A stretch of DNA of 64,000 nucleotides from Pseudoalteromonas sp. T1lg48 (GTDB lineage Bacteria > Pseudomonadota > Gammaproteobacteria > Enterobacterales > Alteromonadaceae), in assembly GCF_002964785.1 (NCBI RefSeq), contig NZ_PQCC01000002.1, positions 1-64,000 on the forward strand. The letters run 5' to 3'. Below, one piece after another: positions 7,797-17,430 of the stretch. The notes beneath the pieces are model-generated. The model had not been told where the DNA came from. It saw only the letters and a program-made list of their open reading frames with translations, and ran no database searches. Position 1 is the stretch's first letter; each line of letters opens with the position of its first letter. Made by a program: the position numbers and the translations under genes.

Positions 7797-8684
7797 GTGG
7801 AATTAAAACAAGCCTTAGCACAAGCGCAACAAGACGTAATTCATACCCTAGAAAACTATTTCCACAGCCAGCAAGACGCTCAACCTCGGATCCTCTCGGC
7901 CAGCCAATACAGCGTACAAAATGGCGGTAAACGACTGCGCCCATTTTTGGTTTATTGCGTCGGCACAATGCTCGGTGCCAATAAGGACGATCTCGATAAG
8001 GCCGCCGCGGCCATCGAGTGTATCCACAGCTATTCCCTTGTTCATGATGACCTGCCAGCCATGGACGACGATGAATTACGTCGCGGTCGGCCCACTTGCC
8101 ACATAGCTTATGATGAAGCCCATGCTATTTTGGCCGGCGACGCGCTGCAAAGCATCGCCTTTGAATTGCTAAGCGCTAACGACTTTAACATAGACGCCAG
8201 TGCGCAAATCCGCCTGGTACAAAGCTTAAGCCGCGCCGCCGGCTTACTCGGCATGGTGGGTGGCCAAGCCTTAGATATCGCCGCGACAGGCAAAAGCATC
8301 AGCCTAAGCGAACTTGAGCAGATACATAATGCTAAAACCGGAGCGCTGTTGAGCTGCGCTATCGAGCTTGGTTATTTGTGCGCCCCCAAAGGCGACAGCA
8401 ACACCGAAGCAGCACTTCAACAATACGGCAAGGCTATCGGCCTGGCGTTCCAGGTGCAAGACGACATTCTGGATATTGAAGGCGATACCCAGACCCTGGG
8501 CAAACCACAAGGCTCGGATGTGGCCGCCAACAAAGCAACCTACCCGGCCTTGCTTGGCTTAGAGGGCGCTAAAGCCAAACTACAGCAACTCTATGACGAG
8601 GCCATTGCCGCCCTCGACAGCCTGCCCTATGACACCAAGATGCTGGCGCAACTGGCGCAATACATCATCGCCCGAGATCATTAA
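7797..8684 (+). CDS. ispA: Farnesyl diphosphate synthase (geranyltranstransferase)
   Basis: 295 residues starting at GTG 7797. A trans-prenyltransferase that condenses isopentenyl diphosphate with dimethylallyl and geranyl diphosphates to make C15 farnesyl diphosphate, used for quinones, undecaprenyl carrier and other products. The first aspartate-rich motif is DDLPAMD (residues 84-90) and the second DDILD is near 221; GGKRLRP and KTGALLS are also seen. The bacterial short-chain type, with two extra residues between aspartates of the first motif, fits IspA. It lies between xseB and dxs, so precursor supply (Dxs) and chain elongation are co-expressed. Confidence 0.95.
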   Translation: MELKQALAQAQQDVIHTLENYFHSQQDAQPRILSASQYSVQNGGKRLRPFLVYCVGTMLGANKDDLDKAAAAIECIHSYSLVHDDLPAMDDDELRRGRPTCHIAYDEAHAILAGDALQSIAFELLSANDFNIDASAQIRLVQSLSRAAGLLGMVGGQALDIAATGKSISLSELEQIHNAKTGALLSCAIELGYLCAPKGDSNTEAALQQYGKAIGLAFQVQDDILDIEGDTQTLGKPQGSDVAANKATYPALLGLEGAKAKLQQLYDEAIAALDSLPYDTKMLAQLAQYIIARDH

Positions 8685-8752
8685 AAATTACTACAGATGG
8701 CCGTGCCCGTTTTGATATACTCGTGCCATCGCAGTGAAGGATAATAAAACGC

Positions 8753-10615
8753 ATGAATTTGGATAGTAGCAAGTATCCCCTTTTAAATCAGGTTGATAAG
8801 CCTGCACAACTGCGCGACCTAGCACAAGATAAGCTCGGCGCGTTTAGCTATGAATTGCGGGATTACCTACTGAACTCCGTATCACAAAGCAGTGGTCACT
8901 TTGCCTCAGGTTTAGGCACGGTTGAGCTGACTGTGGCGTTGCATTATGTCTATAACACGCCGTTCGACCGCTTGATTTGGGATGTTGGTCATCAGGCCTA
9001 CCCGCATAAATTGATCACCGGTCGTCGCGAGCAAATGCACACCATCCGCCAAAAAGATGGCCTGCACCCCTTCCCATACCGAGGTGAAAGCGAGTACGAC
9101 ACTTTTAGTGTGGGTCACTCAAGTACCTCTATTTCTGCGGCACTGGGCATGTCTATTGCCGCGCAAAAAGAAGGCAAAGGACGCAAGACCGTGGCCGTAA
9201 TCGGCGACGGTGCCATCACCGCAGGCATGGCCTTTGAAGCCATGAACCATGCCGGAGACGTGAAGTCAGATATGCTGGTTATCCTCAACGACAACGAGAT
9301 GTCTATCTCAGAAAACGTCGGCGCCTTGAACAATCAATTCGCCCGTATTCTTTCCGGTAGCTTTTACACCAATATTCGTGAAGGCGGCAAAAAATTGCTC
9401 TCCGGACTGCCACCGGTGAAAGAGCTGGCCAGTCGCATGGAAGAACACCTAAAGGGCATGGTGATCCCCGGCACCTTCTTTGAAGAATTAGGTTTTAACT
9501 ACATCGGCCCCATCGATGGTCATGACGTTAATATGCTGGTCGACACTCTGCGCAATATGCGCAACCTTAAAGGACCCCAGTTACTGCACGTAAAAACGCA
9601 AAAAGGTAAGGGTTATAAGCCTGCCGAAGCCGATCCTATCGGCTATCATGCGGTGCCTAAATTCGATCCCAGCGAAAGCGAGCTGCCCAAGTCTAAACCC
9701 GGTGCGCCAACCTTTTCCAAGGTCTTTGGCGACTGGCTATGCGACATGGCCGCCGAGGACAGCCGTTTAATGGCCATCACTCCGGCAATGCGTGAAGGCT
9801 CGGGCATGGTGCGCTTCTCGAAGGAGTACCCACAGCAATATTTTGATGTCGCCATTGCCGAGCAGCATGCGGTGACCCTGGCCGCCGGTTTTGCCTGCGA
9901 GCAATTAAACCCCGTGGTGGCGATTTATTCGTCTTTCTTACAGCGCGCCTATGATCAGCTGATCCATGACGTGGCACTGCAAGAGTTACCGGTCTTATTC
10001 GCCATCGACCGTGCCGGTGTGGTCGGCGCCGATGGTGAAACTCACCAGGGCACCTATGATTTAAGCTTCTTACGCTGCATTCCCAATATGGTGATCATGG
10101 CTCCGGCCAACGCCAATGAATGCCGTAATATGCTTTATACCGGCCATAAGCTAGATAAACCCGCTGCGGTGCGCTACCCCCGTGGCAGTGCCGGCGAAGG
10201 TGAATTCGATGCGCAAATGCAGCAGCTGGAAATAGGGAAAGGCCGTGTTCTGCGTCAAGGCAAGGGCGTGGCTATACTGTCTTTCGGTACCCTACTGGAA
10301 TATGCCGAGCCGGCCGCGGAAGCCCTGGATGCCACCTTGGTAGACATGCGCTTTGTTAAACCGCTGGATACGGCGCTTATCGATGAACTCGCGGCAACCC
10401 ATGAGCACCTGGTGACCCTGGAAGACAACGTTATTGCCGGTGGTGCAGGCTCCGCGGTGAGCGAGTACCTGGCGCAAAGCAAGCAGCTTAAGCCAGTACT
10501 GCACTTAGGCCTGCCCGATGTCTTTATCAAGCATGGAACGCAGCAGGAAATGCATGCCGAGCTCGGCCTGGATAGCGCCGGCATAGAGCGACAAATTAAA
10601 GCCTGGTTGGCTTAA
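8753..10615 (+). CDS. dxs: 1-deoxy-D-xylulose-5-phosphate synthase
   Basis: 620 residues, preceded by GTGAAGGATAATAAAACGC with a usable AAGG. A thiamine-diphosphate enzyme that joins pyruvate and glyceraldehyde 3-phosphate in the first step of the MEP isoprenoid pathway. The GDGAITAG motif and the downstream NDN of the ThDP/Mg2+ site begin near residue 151. HQAYPHKL and the central [14 protein letters not shown] (catalytic glutamate) are present, and the C-terminal transketolase domain ends [13 protein letters not shown]. It is the last gene of xseB-ispA-dxs, closed by a strong bidirectional terminator. Confidence 0.97.
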   Translation: MNLDSSKYPLLNQVDKPAQLRDLAQDKLGAFSYELRDYLLNSVSQSSGHFASGLGTVELTVALHYVYNTPFDRLIWDVGHQAYPHKLITGRREQMHTIRQKDGLHPFPYRGESEYDTFSVGHSSTSISAALGMSIAAQKEGKGRKTVAVIGDGAITAGMAFEAMNHAGDVKSDMLVILNDNEMSISENVGALNNQFARILSGSFYTNIREGGKKLLSGLPPVKELASRMEEHLKGMVIPGTFFEELGFNYIGPIDGHDVNMLVDTLRNMRNLKGPQLLHVKTQKGKGYKPAEADPIGYHAVPKFDPSESELPKSKPGAPTFSKVFGDWLCDMAAEDSRLMAITPAMREGSGMVRFSKEYPQQYFDVAIAEQHAVTLAAGFACEQLNPVVAIYSSFLQRAYDQLIHDVALQELPVLFAIDRAGVVGADGETHQGTYDLSFLRCIPNMVIMAPANANECRNMLYTGHKLDKPAAVRYPRGSAGEGEFDAQMQQLEIGKGRVLRQGKGVAILSFGTLLEYAEPAAEALDATLVDMRFVKPLDTALIDELAATHEHLVTLEDNVIAGGAGSAVSEYLAQSKQLKPVLHLGLPDVFIKHGTQQEMHAELGLDSAGIERQIKAWLA

Positions 10616-10628
10616 CTAATACAAAGTC

Positions 10629-10657
10629 GAAAAAGGAGCGATATCGCTCCTTTTTTT
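10629..10657. terminator. Bidirectional intrinsic terminator after dxs
   Basis: AAAAAGGAGCGATATCGCTCC followed by TTTTTTT: a nearly perfect palindrome with an A-tract on one side and a T-tract on the other. It can stop transcription from dxs (plus) and from the convergent sensor diguanylate cyclase (minus). Confidence 0.85.
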
Positions 10658-10687
10658 ATGTCTTTTTCTAGAACTAGCTAAACCTAG

Positions 10688-13600
10688 CTAGCGCATCCAA
10701 ATCTTTATATCCGCCAACGAGGTACTTTGCAGGGTCGCTATCTGCTCGTCGAGGTTCTCGCTTTGCTCGAACTCAAAGGCATCGAGCTGATCATCAAACT
10801 CAATATGGGCACAGCCATCACCGCCGCGCTTTTTCACCTGGTGTAAGGCGATATCGGCAAGATTTACCGAGGTCTCCCAACCGATCACCTGGCCGCCCAG
10901 CAAAGGCATGGGATAGCAAGACCAGCCCAGCGAGGCGCTGAGGTTAATCTTTTTCCCATTGGGGAGCAAAAAGCCCTTGTTCGCTATGGACTTACACAGG
11001 TTTCGAGCAAACAGATTGACCTGATCCAGCTCAAAGTCACGAAGCAGCAATAAGAACTCATCGCCGCTCCAGCGCGCCACATAGTCCGATCCTTGCGTAC
11101 AGGAGTTAAGCAAGGTAGCCATTTGCTGCAGGCAACTATCACCGCTCAGTGGCCCGTAGGCATCGTTGATCCGCGAGAAGTTATCGATATTGACTATAAC
11201 CAGTACCAAGGCTCGGCCCTGCTGTTGCAAGGATTCCGCATTGCGCTGATAGTGCTCAATATCCTTAGGCAGCTGGTCAAATAAGAAACGGCGGCTGCGC
11301 AGTCCGGTAAGCTCGTCGGAATGGCTCACTAGCTTTAACTGAGAGTTCACCTGATTCAGCTTGTCGTTGGCTTCGCGCAGCTCTATGGTGCGCTCTTCAA
11401 CCAGGCTTTCCAACGCCGCCTGCTTACGGCGCTCCTGCGCCCTAAAGACCCACAGCAGCAGATACAAGATAAAGAAGAAGCAAGAAACGATCAGCAAACG
11501 GAAATAAATGGTTTCATCGAACCGACGGGGCACGGTAAAGGCGTACTCGGCGCTGCTGGCCTCTTGCCAGCTACTACTGGTGCGCTTGGCCTCAAGCTTA
11601 AAGGTAAAGGGCCCAGGCGGTAAATTGGTATAAATGGCTTCGCGACGATGGTTGGCATAGCGCCAGTCATTATCCAAACCCTGTAACTGATAACGAAACT
11701 CCACTTCCGCCGGCGCATAAAAATCGATGGCGGTGTAACTGATGGTCAGGTCGCGCTCATCGGTATCAAGCACCGGGTTTTTACCCAAGGCACCGGTAAA
11801 CAAGGTGCGTCGTGGTGTGGCGATGCTTTCCACCTGAGGCGCCAATGCATCCTGGCCAAACAACTGCACGCTCTTCGGAATTTCCACCACCCCTTGCAGG
11901 CTGGGGTACCAAATCGAGCTGCCATTATCGGCGACCGCATCATGACCTAAACCGGCACAACACTGGCTGGCCTTACCGTCTAATTGGCGGTCGTAAGAGG
12001 AGATCACCTGCTCCACCTGCAAGTTGCCAATCTCATCGGAGAATTGGCCCACCGGCATGCGGTACACCCCTTTCATGGTGCTGACCCAGACCCTTTCTAG
12101 GTCTTTGTCGTAGTGCAAACTAAAGATGGAGCCGTAAGGTAAGCCGTTGGAGACATCAAGCTGATGCCAACGCCCCTTGGTACTGCGGTAGAACAAGCCG
12201 TCATTGAGTGAACCAACCAGGGTGCCCACCCCATCTATTTCCAGGATACTGGTGACATAAGCGCTCTCCAGGGCGGTATTATCACCGGCACGCTCTATGC
12301 CTTTATCGGAGAAGATATAACCGCCCTGACTGGTACCAATCAAGCCATACTTCCCCTTATCCACGACAAAGGTAATAAATTTACTGTCGAGTACCGCATT
12401 ATAGGTAAAGGGAGTCAGGCCATTGTAGCCGAGGCGATACATGCCCCGACCGGTACCAAACCAAAGCCCACCGGCGCTGGCCTCGCTAATGGCGAACACC
12501 GGATTAAGGCGCAGCTCACGGGCATCTATATTGAAGAGTTCTTCGTTTTCAAAATACAACACGCCGCGGTCGGTGGCGATATACAGGCGATCGCCGACAA
12601 AGTGCAAATCGTGCACGGCACTGCGTCTGAGCTTGGCGCGGGGGATGCGATTGACGAAGTTATTGTCCTGATCGAAATAGCCAACCCCGGAGCGGTTGGC
12701 GACCCAAAGTTGCCCCTTGGGAGAGAGCGTCAGCGCCATCACCGCTTCGGTCATGCTTGACAGTGCATTGTGACGCTCTACCCTTCCGGCATGAGCTAAC
12801 CACAGGCCTTCACTGAAACTGGCGAGCCAAATATTGTTTTGATCGTCGCGGTAAATATCGGAGAACCAGATACTCTGATCCAACGCCGCCGGCTCAACCC
12901 ACTGCCACTCTTTGGAGTTATCCCGATACAAAAGTCGGCCATAGGTGGAGATCCAAAGCGCCCCATCGGAGTCGCTCATAAACTTATAAACGGCTGCGTT
13001 ACTGGCGTTTGGCAAAGCAAAAGGACGTAATTCGTCATCGATATCGAGGAAGTAAGCACCGAGCTCGGACGCCAGATAAAGGGTGCCTTCAAGCCAGGCC
13101 ATATCATGAATAATGGTTTGTGCCAGGCGCTCGGGCAAGGTCACCCGGGCGGTGATTTTTAAGCGCAGTCGAGATGACGAGGACGACATATTGGTTAAAC
13201 GTAACAGGTAGTTTTCACTGACCAGCCAGACCCCTTGCGGCGCCAGCGCCATCTTGCTCACCGAAATCTGATTGATGGCGGTTAAGCGGCTTTGCATACG
13301 GCCGCTGCGGCGGCGCTGCTCTTCATCAAGGTGAAAGGCAATTTGGTTACGTTCAATATAAAACAATTCATTGGCGGCGACCCAAATATTGCCCTTGTCG
13401 TCCTGCAATATGTCGCGCACCGGACCGCTGATACCAAACTGAAAGTAGTTCATGGAATCCGGATCCAGGACCGAGACCCCTTTTTTGGTGCCGATCCACA
13501 GCAAACCTTCTTTATCTATCAGCAGCTTGTTAATGGCATTGCTGTTTAAAAAGTTACTGTTTTGTTCGTTAAAGTTGGTGAAATGATCGCCATCAAAGCG

Positions 13601-13801
13601 ACTGAGACCGAATTGGGTGCCGACCCAGATATAACCCTGGTTATCCTGGGTCACACTCTTTAAGGATTGCGACGGCAAACCATTACGGGTATTCCACTGT
13701 TTAACGACATAATCGGTAATCGATGCCGACGCCGTTGACGTGATCAGCGTCGCCGCCAGCAGCAAAAGTGACTGTAAAAACCGCAGCAATGTCACACCCA
13801 T
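10688..13801 (-). CDS. Periplasmic beta-propeller sensor diguanylate cyclase
   Basis: About 1,037 residues from ATG 13801 (a TTG at 13807 is an alternative). Order: signal peptide (hydrophobic, ending near TASA); two seven-bladed propellers of the two-component-regulator type, with recurring NGLPS-like and DKEGLLWIGT-like blades to about residue 640; a Y_Y_Y domain; one membrane helix (about 770-790); a coiled coil; and a C-terminal GGDEF domain. The signature is SGDEF near residue 913 (RWSGDEFLLLL), preceded by DELTGL. SGDEF is a variant still found in active cyclases. The protein resembles hybrid two-component propeller sensors, but with c-di-GMP synthesis as output instead of a kinase. The ligand is unknown. 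It lies 10 bases after pgpA. Confidence 0.88.
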   Translation of the reverse strand: MGVTLLRFLQSLLLLAATLITSTASASITDYVVKQWNTRNGLPSQSLKSVTQDNQGYIWVGTQFGLSRFDGDHFTNFNEQNSNFLNSNAINKLLIDKEGLLWIGTKKGVSVLDPDSMNYFQFGISGPVRDILQDDKGNIWVAANELFYIERNQIAFHLDEEQRRRSGRMQSRLTAINQISVSKMALAPQGVWLVSENYLLRLTNMSSSSSRLRLKITARVTLPERLAQTIIHDMAWLEGTLYLASELGAYFLDIDDELRPFALPNASNAAVYKFMSDSDGALWISTYGRLLYRDNSKEWQWVEPAALDQSIWFSDIYRDDQNNIWLASFSEGLWLAHAGRVERHNALSSMTEAVMALTLSPKGQLWVANRSGVGYFDQDNNFVNRIPRAKLRRSAVHDLHFVGDRLYIATDRGVLYFENEELFNIDARELRLNPVFAISEASAGGLWFGTGRGMYRLGYNGLTPFTYNAVLDSKFITFVVDKGKYGLIGTSQGGYIFSDKGIERAGDNTALESAYVTSILEIDGVGTLVGSLNDGLFYRSTKGRWHQLDVSNGLPYGSIFSLHYDKDLERVWVSTMKGVYRMPVGQFSDEIGNLQVEQVISSYDRQLDGKASQCCAGLGHDAVADNGSSIWYPSLQGVVEIPKSVQLFGQDALAPQVESIATPRRTLFTGALGKNPVLDTDERDLTISYTAIDFYAPAEVEFRYQLQGLDNDWRYANHRREAIYTNLPPGPFTFKLEAKRTSSSWQEASSAEYAFTVPRRFDETIYFRLLIVSCFFFILYLLLWVFRAQERRKQAALESLVEERTIELREANDKLNQVNSQLKLVSHSDELTGLRSRRFLFDQLPKDIEHYQRNAESLQQQGRALVLVIVNIDNFSRINDAYGPLSGDSCLQQMATLLNSCTQGSDYVARWSGDEFLLLLRDFELDQVNLFARNLCKSIANKGFLLPNGKKINLSASLGWSCYPMPLLGGQVIGWETSVNLADIALHQVKKRGGDGCAHIEFDDQLDAFEFEQSENLDEQIATLQSTSLADIKIWMR

Positions 13802-13810
13802 GTTCAAAAC

Positions 13811-14305
13811 TTATAGTCCAGGCAAATAACCTACTTTAATTAACGCCTGTAGGCAAATGAGAGAGCAGATCCCAGCCAAAATATCATCGGCCATGATCCC
13901 CAATCCGCCATGCAAGCGCTTATCCAGCATGCGAATAGGGCCAGGCTTGGCAATATCAAAGAAGCGGAACAATAAAAAGCCAACCACCAGGGTTTGCCAA
14001 TTCAGCGCCGCGCCTATCATGGTGATATAAAAACCGGCCACTTCATCCCAAACGATCGCCGGGTGATCGTGTACACCCAAGTCATCGGCTGTTTTACCAC
14101 AGGCCCATATACCCAGCACAGAAATGACAACGGCAAAGACCAGCTGTAGCCACAGCGGAAAGTTCATGGTCATAAATATAAACGGCAGGGCGGCAAAGGT
14201 GCCTACCGTGCCCGGCGCCTTGGGGCTTAAACCAAGACCAAAGCCAAGACCAAAGAACTGGTGACCGCGGCGCAGATTATAGGTGTTACTGGCCATGCTT
14301 AACAT
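13811..14305 (-). CDS. pgpA: Phosphatidylglycerophosphatase A
   Basis: 164 residues. An inner-membrane phosphatase that converts phosphatidylglycerol phosphate to phosphatidylglycerol. The family motifs are seen: GLGLSPKAPGTVGTFAALP at the N-terminus, DHPAIVWDEVAG and FRFFDIAKPGPI with the acidic catalytic residues, and three or four hydrophobic helices. The start ATG 14305 overlaps the end of thiL by seven bases, with GAGGAAG upstream, so translation is coupled. The thiL-pgpA pair is common in gammaproteobacteria. Confidence 0.93.
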   Translation of the reverse strand: MLSMASNTYNLRRGHQFFGLGFGLGLSPKAPGTVGTFAALPFIFMTMNFPLWLQLVFAVVISVLGIWACGKTADDLGVHDHPAIVWDEVAGFYITMIGAALNWQTLVVGFLLFRFFDIAKPGPIRMLDKRLHGGLGIMADDILAGICSLICLQALIKVGYLPGL

Positions 14306-15276
14306 GCGTCTTCCTCGGCAAAGTGTTCAAATCCCATGGCGCTGATATCGAGCTTGTGCTCGCCATCAAAGACTTCGATTTTCCCTTCACCACCGCGGAT
14401 CTGACCGATGCACACGGCATCGATACCATATTGATTGAGCTTGTTATCAAGCATCGCCTTGTGGTTTTCCGGTACCGTATACAGAAGTTCATAATCGTCG
14501 CCGTAAGCCAATAGATAAGGCCACTTGGCCTCGCCTTCGATACTTTGTCGGAACGCTTCCGTGGTTGGGATCTTATCGGCCTGTATGGTGGCGCTGACTT
14601 GTGACATCTCGAGGATGTGTTTTAAGTCCGCCAGCAAACCATCGGAGATATCAATGGCGGCACTGGCATAACCGCGCAATACCTGCCCCGCGGCAACGCG
14701 CGGCGTTGGGTATTCAAGCTTGTGAGTTAATTTTTTCAACCACTCCGGGTCGATGTCGAGGTGTTGCTTACGCGCTTCCACCGCCAGCCCAGCATCTCCG
14801 AGCGGACCGGTGACATAAATCCAGTCACCCGGTTTGGCACCGCTACGAGTAATGGCCTTACCTTTAGGAACCGTACCCTTGGCGCAGACGGTCACCGTAA
14901 GTGGCCCTTGGGTGGTATCGCCACCTATTATCTGCACGTTGAAATACTCGGCGATTTCATGCATGCCCGCGGTAAACTCTTCCAGCCATTGCATATCGGC
15001 ATGAGGCAAGGTTAAAGCCACCGAGACCCAAGCCGGCTCGGCGCCCATGGCGGCCAAGTCGCTGAGGTTCACGGCGATGGCGCGATGTCCTAAAGCCCGT
15101 GGAGGAATGTCCTCAAAGAAGTGCACGCCACAAACCATGGTGTCTGTGGTCACCGCTAATTGGCTGTTCTCCGGTACGGTGACGATAGCGCAATCATCCC
15201 CTATCCCCAAATTGACGTCGCGACGAGTGATGCCACGGCCTTTGAAGTAGCGATTAATTAATTCAAATTCTTGCAT
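14299..15276 (-). CDS. thiL: Thiamine-monophosphate kinase
   Basis: 325 residues from ATG 15276 (MQEFELINRYF, the usual ThiL N-terminus). It phosphorylates thiamine monophosphate to thiamine diphosphate with ATP, the last step of the pathway. It belongs to the AIR-synthase-like family: GIGDDCAIV near residue 25, NLSDLAAMGAEP and GGDTTQG in the nucleotide-binding half, and DISDGLLADL further on. There is no normal ribosome-binding site next to the ATG. Instead AAGGAG lies before an 18-base hairpin that stands nine bases from the start. The product supplies the cofactor of Dxs, also encoded in this window. Confidence 0.95.
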   Translation of the reverse strand: MQEFELINRYFKGRGITRRDVNLGIGDDCAIVTVPENSQLAVTTDTMVCGVHFFEDIPPRALGHRAIAVNLSDLAAMGAEPAWVSVALTLPHADMQWLEEFTAGMHEIAEYFNVQIIGGDTTQGPLTVTVCAKGTVPKGKAITRSGAKPGDWIYVTGPLGDAGLAVEARKQHLDIDPEWLKKLTHKLEYPTPRVAAGQVLRGYASAAIDISDGLLADLKHILEMSQVSATIQADKIPTTEAFRQSIEGEAKWPYLLAYGDDYELLYTVPENHKAMLDNKLNQYGIDAVCIGQIRGGEGKIEVFDGEHKLDISAMGFEHFAEEDAC

Positions 15277-15279
15277 ACA

Positions 15280-15309
15280 CAAAAAAGCCGGCCTGGGCCG
15301 GCTCTCCTT
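15280..15309 (-). terminator. Terminator-like hairpin separating the thiL Shine-Dalgarno from its start
   Basis: On the minus strand AAGGAG (15309-15304) is followed directly by a perfect GC-rich hairpin (arms 15303-15296 and 15293-15286) and then a six-T run, with ATG of thiL nine bases beyond the stem. It has the form of an intrinsic terminator after nusB, yet it also holds the only Shine-Dalgarno for thiL at a useful distance once the stem is folded. Confidence 0.7.
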
Positions 15310-15321
15310 GTTGTCAGGTAC

Positions 15322-15732
15322 TTAACTACGCAGTTCCTTGACCGCCTTATCAAGCACGCCATTAACGAATTTATGGCTGTCATCGGCACCAAATGTTTTT
15401 GCCAACTCAATGCCTTCGTTAATCGCCACTTTATAAGGTACGTCTTCACGGAATTTTAACTCGTAAGCGCTTAGACGTAGAATGGCTTTCTCTACCATAT
15501 CAATGTCTTCGTATGGACGCGTTAGGTGCGGAGCTAAAATGGTGTCCAACTGTTTAAAGTTAACGGCCACGCCACGTGCGAGATCTTTAAAATACTCCAC
15601 ATCGACCTTAGATACGTCGTTCTCAATCAACATATTCTGTTCGATGTCGGCAATGGCATTACCACTCATTTGCCAAGAGTAAACGGCCTGGAGGGCCAAT
15701 ACGCGCGCTTTGCGTCTAGCTGCTGGTTTCAC
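15322..15732 (-). CDS. nusB: Transcription antitermination factor NusB
   Basis: 136 residues, all-helical. NusB binds boxA RNA with NusE (S10) to promote antitermination in rRNA operons; a boxA-like leader of such an operon lies at the left edge of this window. Typical sequences are [21 protein letters not shown] at the N-terminus (arginine-rich RNA-binding surface), ILRLSAYEL and [14 protein letters not shown] in the middle, and [14 protein letters not shown] at the end. It follows ribH with a nine-base gap; ribH-nusB-thiL is a conserved order. Confidence 0.96.
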   Translation of the reverse strand: MKPAARRKARVLALQAVYSWQMSGNAIADIEQNMLIENDVSKVDVEYFKDLARGVAVNFKQLDTILAPHLTRPYEDIDMVEKAILRLSAYELKFREDVPYKVAINEGIELAKTFGADDSHKFVNGVLDKAVKELRS

Positions 15733-15741
15733 TGTGAACCC

Positions 15742-16206
15742 TTAAATTTTGTCTAAAACATTAACCATTTCTAGGGCACTTAGTGCAGCTTCGCCACCCT
15801 TGTTGCCCATTTTTGTACCGGCACGCTCAATGGCCTGCTCGATGCTTTCAGTGGTTAATACCCCAAAAGCAACCGGTACATCGTATTCTAGCGATACTTG
15901 CGCCAGACCCTTGTTCGACTCACCGGCAACCAGGTCGAAATGTGGTGTGCCACCACGAATAATTACGCCAAGGGCGATAATGGCATCGTGCTCGCCTTTA
16001 GCGGCAAGGCGCTTAGCCACAAGCGGTAACTCAACGGCGCCCGGTACATAAACCACGGTGATGTCGTCGTCACTGACGTTGCCAGTGCGCTTTAACTCAT
16101 CCACCGCGCCATCAAGTAGGCTGCTGCCAATGAAGTCATTAAAACGTGAAATCACGATGGCAAATTTTTTGCCCGGTGCAAACTTGTTACCTTCAATAAT
16201 TTTCAT
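15742..16206 (-). CDS. ribH: 6,7-dimethyl-8-ribityllumazine synthase
   Basis: 154 residues. It condenses 5-amino-6-ribitylamino-uracil with 3,4-dihydroxy-2-butanone 4-phosphate to form lumazine, the penultimate step of riboflavin synthesis, usually as a 60-mer or pentamer. Seen: SRFNDFI near residue 20, [12 protein letters not shown] (substrate loop), [14 protein letters not shown] with the catalytic histidine, and [16 protein letters not shown]. Both substrates are used downstream by RibE, encoded two genes upstream. Confidence 0.96.
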   Translation of the reverse strand: MKIIEGNKFAPGKKFAIVISRFNDFIGSSLLDGAVDELKRTGNVSDDDITVVYVPGAVELPLVAKRLAAKGEHDAIIALGVIIRGGTPHFDLVAGESNKGLAQVSLEYDVPVAFGVLTTESIEQAIERAGTKMGNKGGEAALSALEMVNVLDKI

Positions 16207-16306
16207 CTATAAACCTTAATTGATATTGCCAACGCGTGATGCGGGGCGAACTAGGGGTATCGCAAAATTGCCGCGCATCATACCATAACTGAAAAAAAAT
16301 AGCTGC

Positions 16307-17413
16307 TTATTCTGGCTGTACGTAATCAACCACTTCAAGGTGGAAACCCGACAACGCGTGATACTTCTTCGGCATACTCATCAAGCGCATCTTGGTAATG
16401 CCCAAATCCGCTAAGATTTGTGAGCCAATACCTACGGTACGCGATGTGCCTTGAATCTTACGATGATTCGCCTGCTTACCCTCATCTTCCATAGCAAATG
16501 CCTTCACCATGGCTTCGATGTCTTCGCTGCACTCTTGTTTGCCTAAGATCACCAAGACCCCGCCCTGCTCGGCGATATACTTCATGGCCTTGGAAAGCGT
16601 CCAGCTGCGATCAGCACCGCGATCGGAAAGCAGAATATCATTAAAGGTGCTTTGTAGATGTACACGCACCAGAGTTGGGTCGGTAATTTCGCCCTTGACC
16701 ATGGCGTAGTGCAACTGGCCGTCGATGGTGTCCTTGTAAGTCACCAGCTCGAACTCGCCATATTCCGTTGGCAGCTTACACTGCGCCACCTTTTCTATGG
16801 TGGTTTCATTAAGGTTACGGTATTCAATCAGATCGGCAATGGTGCCCATCTTAATGCCGTGCTCTTTGGCGAACACTTCCAGTTCCGGGCGACGAGCCAT
16901 GGTGCCATCCGGATTAAGGATTTCCACAATCACGGACGAAGGCTCAAGACCCGCAAGACGAGCTAGATCACAGCCTGCTTCGGTGTGACCGGCTCGCGTT
17001 AATACGCCACCCGGCTGCGCCATAATCGGGAAAATATGACCTGGCTGAACTATGTCTTCAGCAACCGCGCCTTTGGCCACGGCGGCCTGTACGGTACGGG
17101 CACGGTCGGCGGCGGAAATACCGGTTGTCACACCCTTGGCTGCCTCGATAGACATGGTGAAGTTAGTCGAGAACTGAGCGCCATTGTTTTTAACCATCAG
17201 CGGCAGGGCCAATTGCTCGCAACGCTCCTGTGTCAGCGTCAAACAAATCAGGCCTCGGCCATAGGTCGCCATAAAGTTAATCGCATCAGCACTGATGTGC
17301 TCGGCGGCAATAATCAGGTCACCTTCGTTTTCACGATCTTCATCGTCCATCAAGATGACCATTTTGCCATTTTTAATGTCTTCGATGATCTCCGCTGCGC
17401 TATTCAAACTCAT
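16307..17413 (-). CDS. ribBX: 3,4-dihydroxy-2-butanone 4-phosphate synthase with degenerate GTP cyclohydrolase II domain (RibBX type)
   Basis: 368 residues. The N-terminal RibB domain (to about 205) is intact: [17 protein letters not shown] from residue 22 binds ribulose 5-phosphate and Mg2+, and [14 protein letters not shown] is conserved. The C-terminal RibA-like domain has lost the zinc-binding cysteines: where active enzymes read GDVLGSLRCDCG this one reads [12 protein letters not shown]. Such RibB-plus-inactive-RibA hybrids are known in Proteobacteria, including Shewanella, as RibBX, with a separate ribA supplying cyclohydrolase activity. So the product probably makes only the four-carbon unit. 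Annotators often name it ribBA. It lies between ribE and ribH. Confidence 0.9.
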   Translation of the reverse strand: MSLNSAAEIIEDIKNGKMVILMDDEDRENEGDLIIAAEHISADAINFMATYGRGLICLTLTQERCEQLALPLMVKNNGAQFSTNFTMSIEAAKGVTTGISAADRARTVQAAVAKGAVAEDIVQPGHIFPIMAQPGGVLTRAGHTEAGCDLARLAGLEPSSVIVEILNPDGTMARRPELEVFAKEHGIKMGTIADLIEYRNLNETTIEKVAQCKLPTEYGEFELVTYKDTIDGQLHYAMVKGEITDPTLVRVHLQSTFNDILLSDRGADRSWTLSKAMKYIAEQGGVLVILGKQECSEDIEAMVKAFAMEDEGKQANHRKIQGTSRTVGIGSQILADLGITKMRLMSMPKKYHALSGFHLEVVDYVQPE

Positions 17414-17430
17414 ATCTTGCCCATTATGTG

